Origin: Planctomycetota bacterium
GTDB taxonomy: Bacteria; Planctomycetota; B129-G9
DNA: 5,684 bases
Reading direction: 5' to 3'
Assembly (NCBI GenBank): GCA_003644325.1
Contig: QNCA01000114.1
Span: 1-5,684 of the forward strand
This document shows positions 1 to 5,456 of the stretch, piece by piece. The notes under the pieces are model-generated. The model was given only the letters and a program-made list of their open reading frames with translations, made no database searches and was not told the origin of the DNA. A program made the translations under genes and the position numbers. How positions within the stretch are numbered: the stretch's first letter is position 1; each line of letters begins with the position of its first letter.

Positions 1-1
1 C

Positions 2-958
2 ACGTTCCAGAAGATGGCCCGGCTGGTGCGCGACCTCGCGAGGAAATCCGGCAAGGCGATAAACTTCGTAACCGAAGGGGAAGACACGGAAATCGACCGC
101 AACATGGTGGAAGCCATAAACGACCCGCTGGTCCACATGATGCGCAACGCGGTAGACCACGGCATCGAGTCGCGGGAAGAACGCATGGCCGCAGGCAAGC
201 CGGAAACCGGCACGGTTACACTCCGCGCCTACCATGCCGCCGGGAACGTCGTTATAGAAATCATCGACGACGGCAAGGGGCTGGACAGGGATAAGATACT
301 AAAGAAGGCGATAGAGAAGGGCATTATCGAACCCGGCAGGGAGCCGCCGGACTCTGAAGTTTTCAATCTTATAATGGGGGCGGGCTTCTCCACCGCGGAG
401 GTGGTCACGGACGTATCGGGCCGAGGCGTGGGCATGGACGTGGTGCGGCGCAACATTGAATCCCTTCGCGGCAAACAGGAAATAGCATCAGAAAAAGGAA
501 AGGGAACCACCTTTACAGTGCGGCTGCCGCTGACACTGGCCATCATCGACGGAATGCTGCTGCGTGTGGGCCGGGATATTTACATCGTATCGACAGCCAG
601 CATCAACCAGGCGTTCCAGCCGGAAGAAGGCGCCGTATCCACGGTGGCGCAGAAGGGCGAGATGGTAATGCTCCGAGGCGAACTGATACCCATTGTCAGG
701 CTGCACAGGCTGTTTAACGTGAAGGAAGCCCATGAGGACTTCAATAAATCGCTGCTCGTCGTCGTTGAAAGCGACAACAGGCGCTGCGCTCTTATGATAG
801 ATGAAATAATCGGTCAACAGCAGATAGTCATCAAGTCTCTCGGCAAGACGTTCGGAAACATCAGGGGCATATCGGGAGGCGCGATACTCGGCGACGGCCA
901 TGTGGGCCTGATTCTGGATGTGGCGGGACTGCTTGACCTGGCATTGAACAGTGCGTAG
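2..958 (+). CDS. cheA: Chemotaxis histidine kinase CheA, C-terminal part (5' truncated by window)
   Basis: CheA autophosphorylates on its Hpt domain and passes phosphate to CheY and CheB, at the cytoplasmic face in receptor arrays. The frame is open from base 2 with no start, so only the last 318 residues are visible. The ATP-binding (HATPase) domain shows an N box (RNAVDHG, about base 143), the G1 motif DDGKG (about 266), an F-box-like GAGFST stretch, the G2 motif GRGVGMDVV (about 419) and GKGTTF (about 497). From about base 542 a CheW-like regulatory domain (P5) runs to the stop TAG at 956-958; this domain binds CheW and receptor tips. Hpt (P1), P2 and most of P3 lie upstream of the window. 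No frameshift or missing ATP-site motif is visible. The order N, G1, F, G2 followed by a CheW-like domain is diagnostic of CheA rather than an ordinary sensor kinase. Confidence 0.97.
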   Translation, partial: TFQKMARLVRDLARKSGKAINFVTEGEDTEIDRNMVEAINDPLVHMMRNAVDHGIESREERMAAGKPETGTVTLRAYHAAGNVVIEIIDDGKGLDRDKILKKAIEKGIIEPGREPPDSEVFNLIMGAGFSTAEVVTDVSGRGVGMDVVRRNIESLRGKQEIASEKGKGTTFTVRLPLTLAIIDGMLLRVGRDIYIVSTASINQAFQPEEGAVSTVAQKGEMVMLRGELIPIVRLHRLFNVKEAHEDFNKSLLVVVESDNRRCALMIDEIIGQQQIVIKSLGKTFGNIRGISGGAILGDGHVGLILDVAGLLDLALNSA

Positions 959-1042
959 ACCGGCTGACCACAAACAAGTGTTACTCGACACGGCGGAGGG
1001 GTAACCGTTTCGCAAAGGATTAAAGTCATTTTTCCAATTTTT

Positions 1043-1050
1043 AGGAGAGA
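1043..1050 (+). promoter_or_regulatory. Ribosome binding site of cheW
   Basis: AGGAGAGA lies just upstream of the ATG at 1057, with AGGAGA ending 8 bases before it. It follows an A/T-rich stretch (about 1017-1042) that differs from the GC-rich coding sequence and should leave the start region poorly structured. Confidence 0.75.
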
Positions 1051-1056
1051 AGAACC

Positions 1057-1554
1057 ATGGCGGAACAGGAATCTGTTGTAAGGGAAACGAAGATAGATGA
1101 AAGGGCGGGCAAATACCTGACCTTCGTCCTGGCTGAGGAGGAATACGGCCTTGAAATACTCAAGGTGCGCGAGATCATCGGAGTGATGGATATCACCCCC
1201 GTGCCGCGCACTCCCGAGTTCATCAAGGGCGTCATCAACCTTCGCGGCAAGGTCATCCCGGTAATCGACCTCCGGCTGAAGTTCGGCATGCAGGAGGCCG
1301 AGCGTACCGACGAGACATGTATCATCGTCGTTGACGTTGAAGGCGTGGAAATGGGAATAGTGGTCGACAAGGTATCCGAGGTGCTGGATATCGCCGGCGG
1401 GGACATCGAAGACGCCCCCTCATTCGGCGTTACCGTCAATACCGACTACATCCTGGGCATCGGCAAGGCCCAGGGCAAGGTCAAGATGCTCCTGGACATC
1501 GGCAGGGTCCTGAATGCGGAGGATCTGGCCAGCCTGGCGGATGTCACCAAGTAA
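1057..1554 (+). CDS. cheW: Chemotaxis adaptor protein CheW
   Basis: CheW is a cytoplasmic scaffold that couples MCP signalling tips to the P5 domain of CheA. The 165-residue product is a single CheW domain of usual length. The domain begins near residue 19 (KYLTFVLAEEEYGLEI), continues with VREIIG and ITPVPRTPEFIKGVINLRGK (about residues 46-65), then VIPVIDLRLKFG, and ends with KVKMLLDIGRVL near 141-152. The conserved NLRG arginine (R63) corresponds to the residue implicated in receptor and CheA contact in other CheW proteins. There is no receiver domain, so it is CheW and not CheV. The ATG at 1057 is chosen because AGGAGA precedes it at good spacing and the 18-residue charged leader is typical. 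It sits 98 bp after cheA and 101 bp before the mcp, consistent with co-transcription. Confidence 0.96.
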   Translation: MAEQESVVRETKIDERAGKYLTFVLAEEEYGLEILKVREIIGVMDITPVPRTPEFIKGVINLRGKVIPVIDLRLKFGMQEAERTDETCIIVVDVEGVEMGIVVDKVSEVLDIAGGDIEDAPSFGVTVNTDYILGIGKAQGKVKMLLDIGRVLNAEDLASLADVTK

Positions 1555-1643
1555 ATCACGGCCATTCCAAACGGGTCATGCAGCGGTAGCCGGTAATTGA
1601 AGTAACGGTACGTTTTGTCGGAGTGTAATAGGAACCATTTTAC

Positions 1644-1649
1644 AGGAGA
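1644..1649 (+). promoter_or_regulatory. Ribosome binding site of mcp
   Basis: AGGAGA ends 6 bases before the ATG at 1656 and fixes this start. The start places a short positively charged segment (K3, K6, K10) directly before the first membrane helix. The upstream context (CCATTTTACAGGAGA) resembles that of cheW (CCAATTTTTAGGAGA). Confidence 0.75.
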
Positions 1650-1655
1650 AGAGAG

Positions 1656-4013
1656 ATGTTCAAGAATATGAAAGTAGGCACCAAGATCGCCGGCGGTTTT
1701 GCCATAATCACCATGCTGGGAGTTGTCGTGGGGATTATGGGATGGTATTCGGCGAATCAGATAGTCAGCGCGGGTAAAGAGGCGGAGGCCGCCGCCAACA
1801 TCCTTGACAATATGGCCGCATGCCGCCAGCAGGAAAAAAACTTCATCATCCGAAAATGGAAAAAGGCAAAGGGCGATGATAAAAACGCGGAGGAGAAACT
1901 TGTCGAAGAAGTTGCGGCCTTGAAGGAAAAACTTGACGCCGCAAAAGAAGCGACTACAAACCAGCGCCATATCTCGGAACTGACCAAGACGGAGGATGCG
2001 CTCGCCGAATATGAATCGTACTGTCATCTTGTCAGAGAAACGGAACACGCAAAACAGGACAGCCTCGACACCTGCAGGGAGATGGCGAGGCTTATCCAGA
2101 GTAAGTGCGATGAAGGTCTGCGCCAGCCCGCAAAGGCCCTCCTGAAAAAGCATATAACCGAGGGCAGGGCCCTGGCCGACTTCCTTCAGAACAAGTGGCG
2201 GGACCACCTTACGTGGATGGCCGTTGTACAGGAGGCGGTCATCAGCGGGACAAACGCCGATGTGGAGGTCGACCCGCACCAGTGTGAGTTCGGCAAGTGG
2301 TTTTACTCCGACGAACGGGCCAAGATGGTCGGTGACAACCGCGAACTCGCGGCCCAGATAGCGCGCTGGGAAGAACCGCACGCGAAACTGCACCAGGCGG
2401 CGGAGGCCATCAATAATGCCGCCACGAAGGAAGAGAAAGAACGCGTTTACAACGAACAGCTCCTTCCCGCCTTCAATGAGATGAAGAAACTCTATGAAGA
2501 GACCCGGCAGTTCGTCAGCAAGGAAAAGGCCGAAGCGGAAAACAAGCGGTTGCTCGACGTTGCCGATACCGCCAACCGGATAATAAAATACATGCTGGAG
2601 TGCCGCAAGCACGAAAAACAGTACGTGATCGACGGCACCGGGTGGGATGACCTGCAGGCCGAACTCGCCAACGTGCGGGGTAATCAAGGCCTGGCCCACC
2701 TCAAGGCCATTGTTAAGGATGTAGAAATCCAAAAGGCCGTCGCGGAGGTGGAAAAGGCACTTAATGAGTACGAAGGCGCAGTCAACGGATACCACAAGGC
2801 GAAAACCGAACAGGACGATTACCTTAACAAGATGGTGGTATCGGCACGGGAAGTGACAAATATCAGCGCTACTTTGAATAAAGAGGCTCAGGAAACCATG
2901 AGCAGCGTTGCCGCCTCGGCGACGATGATGATCATCGGCACGCTGGCCGTGTGCGTTGTTCTGGCCGTGATACTTGCCCTCGTCATCACGCGCGGCATCA
3001 CCGGGCCGCTGAACCGCATCATCGACAATCTGTCCTCCGGCGCGGAGCAGACATCCTCCGCCTCGGCCCAGGTCTCCGGGGCCAGCCAGTCACTGGCCGA
3101 GGGCGCCAGCGAACAGGCCGCGAGCATTGAGGAGACAAGTTCTTCGCTGGAAGAGATGGCCTCAATGACCAAGCAGAACGCCGCCAACGCCCAGCAGGCC
3201 AACACTCTGGCCCAGGACGCGCGTGTCGGCGCGGATAAAGGCAACGAGGCGATGCAAAAGATGACCTCGGCCATTGATGACATCAGGAAGTCATCGAATG
3301 AGACATCGAAGATCATCAAGACCATCGACGAAATAGCCTTCCAGACGAACCTGCTGGCGCTGAACGCCGCCGTTGAAGCGGCGCGCGCCGGCGAGGCGGG
3401 CAAGGGCTTTGCCGTTGTCGCCGAAGAGGTGCGCAACCTCGCCCAGCGTAGTGCCGAGGCCGCCAAGAGCACATCCGACCTTATTGAGGAATCTGTTAAG
3501 AATTCCGAAAACGGTGTGAGCATCGCCGCCGAGGTCGCGAAGTCGCTCGAAGATATTACCACGGGTGTGCGCAAGGTTGACGAACTGGTAGGCGAGATAG
3601 CCGCCGCCAGCAACGAGCAGGCGCAGGGCATTGAGCAGATAAACGTAGCGGTAACGCAGATGGACCAGGTGACGCAGCAAAACGCCGCCAACGCCGAGGA
3701 GTCCGCGGCCGCCAGCGAACAGTTGAACGCCCAGGCCGAGCAACTCAGCGGCATGGTGCGGGAACTCCAAGCCCTGGTGGGCGGCGCGGCTGCCATGGCC
3801 CAGAACGCGACAGCGGCTGCCACGGCCCAGAACGCGACAGCGGCTGCCACGGCCCCGCGCAAAAAGGCCGTAAACGCTAACGCGACGACCAAGCCCGCGA
3901 AAGCCTGGAAGCCGGAAGCCAAAACACCGCCTAAAGAGACACCTAAACATTCTCCCAAGCCCGAGGAAGTAATTCCGATGGAAGAGGAGGAAGAGGTGCT
4001 CAGCAAGTTTTGA
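1656..4013 (+). CDS. Methyl-accepting chemotaxis receptor with predicted extracytoplasmic CZB domain between two related helical modules
   Basis: Two-span receptor that controls CheA-CheW. TM1 is about residues 11-31 and TM2 about 424-444, so residues 32-423 are predicted extracytoplasmic. That region holds helical module A (about 47-145, CRQQEKNFII at 56-65), a CZB-type zinc-binding motif (about 176-250; HLTW at H184, CEFGKW at C210, H242 and H246) and module B (about 307-403, CRKHEKQYVI at 316-325). After TM2 only GITGPLNRIIDNL resembles the start of a HAMP; the coiled coil follows directly. The signalling tip is EIAFQTNLLALNAAVEAARA (559-578). Methylation-type Glu/Gln clusters occur at 486-500 and 681-682. 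By recalled alignment with E. coli Tsr both arms match without gaps, suggesting the 36H class. A flexible Ala/Thr/Pro/Lys tail ends in EEEEEVLSKF. Stops are tandem TGATGA. Receptor function is certain; the ligand is unknown and zinc binding is inferred. Confidence 0.95.
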   Translation: MFKNMKVGTKIAGGFAIITMLGVVVGIMGWYSANQIVSAGKEAEAAANILDNMAACRQQEKNFIIRKWKKAKGDDKNAEEKLVEEVAALKEKLDAAKEATTNQRHISELTKTEDALAEYESYCHLVRETEHAKQDSLDTCREMARLIQSKCDEGLRQPAKALLKKHITEGRALADFLQNKWRDHLTWMAVVQEAVISGTNADVEVDPHQCEFGKWFYSDERAKMVGDNRELAAQIARWEEPHAKLHQAAEAINNAATKEEKERVYNEQLLPAFNEMKKLYEETRQFVSKEKAEAENKRLLDVADTANRIIKYMLECRKHEKQYVIDGTGWDDLQAELANVRGNQGLAHLKAIVKDVEIQKAVAEVEKALNEYEGAVNGYHKAKTEQDDYLNKMVVSAREVTNISATLNKEAQETMSSVAASATMMIIGTLAVCVVLAVILALVITRGITGPLNRIIDNLSSGAEQTSSASAQVSGASQSLAEGASEQAASIEETSSSLEEMASMTKQNAANAQQANTLAQDARVGADKGNEAMQKMTSAIDDIRKSSNETSKIIKTIDEIAFQTNLLALNAAVEAARAGEAGKGFAVVAEEVRNLAQRSAEAAKSTSDLIEESVKNSENGVSIAAEVAKSLEDITTGVRKVDELVGEIAAASNEQAQGIEQINVAVTQMDQVTQQNAANAEESAAASEQLNAQAEQLSGMVRELQALVGGAAAMAQNATAAATAQNATAAATAPRKKAVNANATTKPAKAWKPEAKTPPKETPKHSPKPEEVIPMEEEEEVLSKF
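1794..2090 (+). repeat. First copy of duplicated helical sensor module in mcp (module A)
   Basis: Residues about 47-145 of the receptor. The copy starts with NMAACRQQEKNFII and ends with AEYE (117-120) and CREMARL (140-146). It pairs with 2574-2864, where MLECRKHEKQYVI, NEYE and AREVTNI occur in the same order and at nearly the same spacing (offset 253-260 residues). The pattern CRxxEKxxxI recalls the helix motif of HBM-like (helical bimodular) sensor domains, but I cannot confirm family membership. The DNA has diverged, so the duplication is old. Confidence 0.6.
2181..2405 (+). other. CZB-type (chemoreceptor zinc-binding) domain segment within mcp
   Basis: Residues about 176-250 carry the 3His/1Cys signature of CZB domains: HLTW (H184), then CEFGKW (C210), then EPHAKLH (H242, H246). 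Spacings of 26, 32 and 4 residues are within what I recall for the family. In known examples (TlpD, the diguanylate cyclase DgcZ) the domain binds zinc in the cytoplasm. Here it lies between two predicted membrane helices, so it should face the periplasm. Zinc binding is inferred from the motif, not shown. Confidence 0.8.
2574..2864 (+). repeat. Second copy of duplicated helical sensor module in mcp (module B)
   Basis: Residues about 307-403, placed between the CZB segment and TM2. It shares CRxxEKxxxI (316-325), EYE (371-373) and REV (398-400) with the first copy at 1794-2090. The cysteine codon starting at 2601 (C316) corresponds to that at 1821 (C56). Overall similarity is moderate and confined mainly to these anchor motifs. 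Confidence 0.6.
3786..3854 (+). repeat. 27-bp in-frame tandem repeat in the mcp C-terminal tail, about 2.5 copies
   Basis: Unit 1 is 3786-3812, unit 2 is 3813-3839 and a partial third copy is 3840-3854. The two full units differ by one base (T versus C, giving Met versus Thr). They encode AAAMAQNAT and AAATAQNAT, followed by AAATA. The repeat sits just after the conserved signalling coiled coil, at the start of the low-complexity tail, so changes in copy number would alter tail length in steps of nine residues without shifting the frame. Confidence 0.95.
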
Positions 4014-4033
4014 TGACGTGTAATAAGGCATAA

Positions 4034-4063
4034 GGGGCATCACGGCGGCGACCGTGATGCCCC
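4034..4063 (+). terminator. Strong hairpin between mcp and cheR (no T-tract)
   Basis: GGGGCATCACGG (4034-4045) pairs perfectly with CCGTGATGCCCC (4052-4063), giving a 12-bp stem and a 6-base loop. It begins 20 bases after the mcp stop. No run of T follows, so it is a poor intrinsic terminator by the usual rule. It is better read as an mRNA-stabilising or attenuating element between the abundant receptor and the enzymes downstream. A Rho-dependent or partial termination role is possible. Confidence 0.6.
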
Positions 4064-4076
4064 GAAGCCCTGCTTC
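4064..4076 (+). promoter_or_regulatory. Small hairpin abutting the large intergenic hairpin
   Basis: GAAGC (4064-4068) can pair with GCTTC (4072-4076) around a 3-base loop. It begins at the very next base after the 12-bp stem ends, so the two helices could stack coaxially. It ends 9 bases before the cheR ribosome binding site. The stem is short and could be chance. Confidence 0.35.
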
Positions 4077-4085
4077 CGGCACATT

Positions 4086-4092
4086 AAGGAGG
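4086..4092 (+). promoter_or_regulatory. Ribosome binding site of cheR
   Basis: AAGGAGG, near-perfect complementarity to the 16S rRNA end, lies 5 bases before GTG at 4098. It decides the GTG start: no ATG occurs in this frame near the beginning of the conserved CheR domain. Confidence 0.85.
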
Positions 4093-4097
4093 ATACG

Positions 4098-4946
4098 GTG
4101 GGAACGCTGCTAACCACACCGGTTTTAACGGATAAGCAATTCGAGAAGATCAGTTCTCTTGTCTACGAGATATGCGGGATTAACCTGCATGTCGGCAAGA
4201 AGCAACTCGCCAATTCCCGGTTGAGCAAGCGACTGCGCATCCTGGGAATGAGCGCCTTCGACGAATACCTGGAGTATCTCGCGGGCAATCCCCAGGAAGT
4301 GATTGATATGCTGGACGCGATATCGACCAACCTGACCAGTTTCTTCCGCGAGCCGCAGCATTTCGATCACTTGTCCAAGGTGATAATTCCCAGGTTGGTT
4401 TCTGAAAGAGGACGGGATGCGCACAGGCGGCTGAGGATATGGTCCGCGGCGTGTTCCTCCGGAGAGGAGCCTTATACTATAGCGATAGTGATGAAACGGG
4501 AAATAGAGGACCTTGACCGCTGGGATGCCGCCGTACTGGCCACGGACATCAACACGCGCATGCTGGAAACCGGCAAGCGCGGCGAATATGAAGAGACGCG
4601 GCTGAAGACCGTGCCGCCCGCCGTGCGGCAGTTATATTTTGATTGTATCGTTCCGAAAAAACCTCGAAGGTACAAGGTGAAGCCGGAGATCAGGAAATTG
4701 GTGGCCTTTGCGAGGCTGAACCTGCTGGAGGATTGGCCGATGAGAGGAAAGTTCGACGTGATATTTTGCCGTAACACGATGATATATTTCGACAAACCCA
4801 CCCAGAGCAGGCTTGTGAACAGATATTATGAAAAACTGAATAAAGGCGGAACTCTCTTTATCGGACATTCGGAAAGCCTGACGGGAATCAAGCACCAGTT
4901 CAAATATATTAAGCCTACCGTGTATGAAAAGGCACGAGCGGAATGA
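4098..4946 (+). CDS. cheR: Chemotaxis receptor methyltransferase CheR
   Basis: CheR transfers methyl groups from S-adenosylmethionine to receptor glutamates, giving adaptation together with CheB or CheD. The 282-residue protein has the usual length and both domains: a helical N-domain (about residues 11-75, including SRLSKRLRILG) and a Rossmann-type catalytic domain. Visible motifs are TNLTSFFREPQHF (77-89), the SAM-binding SAACSSGEEPYT (116-127), ATDI (D150), RLNLL (206-210), FDVIFCRNTMIYFD (219-232) and GHSES (256-260). The CRNTMIYF motif has Thr where Val is common. The beta-subdomain (about 179-201) lacks the glycines I recall from E. coli CheR, where that region binds the NWETF receptor tail. 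The start is GTG with a strong AAGGAGG. It lies 84 bp after the mcp, beyond two hairpins, and 33 bp before cheD. Confidence 0.97.
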   Translation: MGTLLTTPVLTDKQFEKISSLVYEICGINLHVGKKQLANSRLSKRLRILGMSAFDEYLEYLAGNPQEVIDMLDAISTNLTSFFREPQHFDHLSKVIIPRLVSERGRDAHRRLRIWSAACSSGEEPYTIAIVMKREIEDLDRWDAAVLATDINTRMLETGKRGEYEETRLKTVPPAVRQLYFDCIVPKKPRRYKVKPEIRKLVAFARLNLLEDWPMRGKFDVIFCRNTMIYFDKPTQSRLVNRYYEKLNKGGTLFIGHSESLTGIKHQFKYIKPTVYEKARAE

Positions 4947-4967
4947 ATACAAGAAGGAAACTTTAGC

Positions 4968-4973
4968 GGGGAA
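4968..4973 (+). promoter_or_regulatory. Weak ribosome binding site of cheD
   Basis: GGGGAA ends 6 bases before the GTG at 4980. A better AAGGAA (4954-4959) is 20 bases upstream, too far to serve this start, and no start codon lies between it and the GTG in this frame. Initiation may therefore be modest or helped by ribosomes finishing cheR. Confidence 0.45.
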
Positions 4974-4979
4974 TCAACA

Positions 4980-5456
4980 GTGAAACATGTAGTAGGAGTA
5001 GCCGACTATAAAATATCCGGGACACCCGGTGACCAGATAATCACGCATGGTCTGGGCAGTTGCCTGGGCATTGCCGCTTATGACTCCGCGGCCAACGTGG
5101 GCGGGCTTTTCCACGTAATGCTGCCCGTCAGCAGCGTCAATCCGGAAAAGGCGAAGTCAAGTCCCATGATGTTCGTTGATACCGGCCTGCCCCTGTTCTT
5201 CAAGGCATTGTATGCGGCCGGAGCCAACAAGGAAAGGCTGGTGGTAAAGGTGGCGGGCGGCGCGCAGATGCGGGACAAGAACGACTTCTTCGCAATAGGG
5301 AAAAGAAACTATGTGACGATGCGAAAACTGTTCTGGAAGAACGGAATCATGATTGCCGCCGAGGAAGTGGGCGGAAACGTATCGCGCACAATGTACCTGG
5401 AAATCGGAAGCGGCCAGGTGCGGCTGAGTGTAAACGGCCGGGAGATAGAATTATGA
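4980..5456 (+). CDS. cheD: Chemoreceptor glutamine deamidase CheD
   Basis: CheD hydrolyses specific receptor glutamines to glutamate, making them methylatable by CheR. In systems with CheC it also partners that phosphatase. The 158-residue protein is full length for the family. The catalytic set is recognisable: THGLGSCLGIAAYD with T22 and C28, then GGLFHVMLP with H45. These sit one residue beyond the Thr21, Cys27 and His44 I recall from Thermotoga CheD. The family motif VKVAGGAQM is at about 89-97, and the C-terminal half (NYVTMRKLFWKNGI, GGNVSRTMYLEIGSG) also fits. The GTG at 4980 is the first usable start after the in-frame TGA at 4944. No cheC is visible, so whether this CheD is regulated by CheC-CheY-P cannot be told. 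The stop overlaps the next gene's start (ATGA). Confidence 0.96.
   Translation: MKHVVGVADYKISGTPGDQIITHGLGSCLGIAAYDSAANVGGLFHVMLPVSSVNPEKAKSSPMMFVDTGLPLFFKALYAAGANKERLVVKVAGGAQMRDKNDFFAIGKRNYVTMRKLFWKNGIMIAAEEVGGNVSRTMYLEIGSGQVRLSVNGREIEL
5440..5445 (+). promoter_or_regulatory. Ribosome binding site of the HDOD gene, inside cheD
   Basis: GGGAGA lies within the last codons of cheD, 7 bases before ATG at 5453. It favours this start over the in-frame ATG at 5462. Confidence 0.6.

Noticed and set aside
1021..1047. TAAAGTCA upstream of cheW as the -35 element of a flagellar sigma-28 promoter
   Set aside because: At the required spacing of about 11 bases the downstream sequence is TTTAGGAG, which does not resemble GCCGATAA.
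1057..1554. CheV instead of CheW
   Set aside because: The protein is 165 residues with one CheW domain and no receiver domain or phosphoacceptor aspartate cluster.
1584..1629. Three CGGTA repeats and a TTGAAG / TGTAAT pair before mcp as operator or sigma-70 promoter
   Set aside because: The 5-base repeats are irregularly spaced and easily due to chance. The hexamers are about 21 bases apart instead of about 17 and match poorly.
1446..2795. Long open frame of 449 codons on the minus strand opposite cheW and mcp
   Set aside because: It lies antisense to clearly conserved coding sequence. Its translation has no recognisable domain, and long shadow frames are expected opposite GC-rich genes.
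2888..4006. Open frame of 372 codons on the minus strand opposite the mcp signalling domain
   Set aside because: The translation is Ser/Ala low-complexity, as expected from reading the reverse of an Ala/Glu/Gln-rich coiled coil. No independent evidence of coding.
4034..4063. Classical intrinsic terminator ending the operon after mcp
   Set aside because: The stem is strong but no T-run follows, and functionally linked cheR and cheD continue on the same strand.
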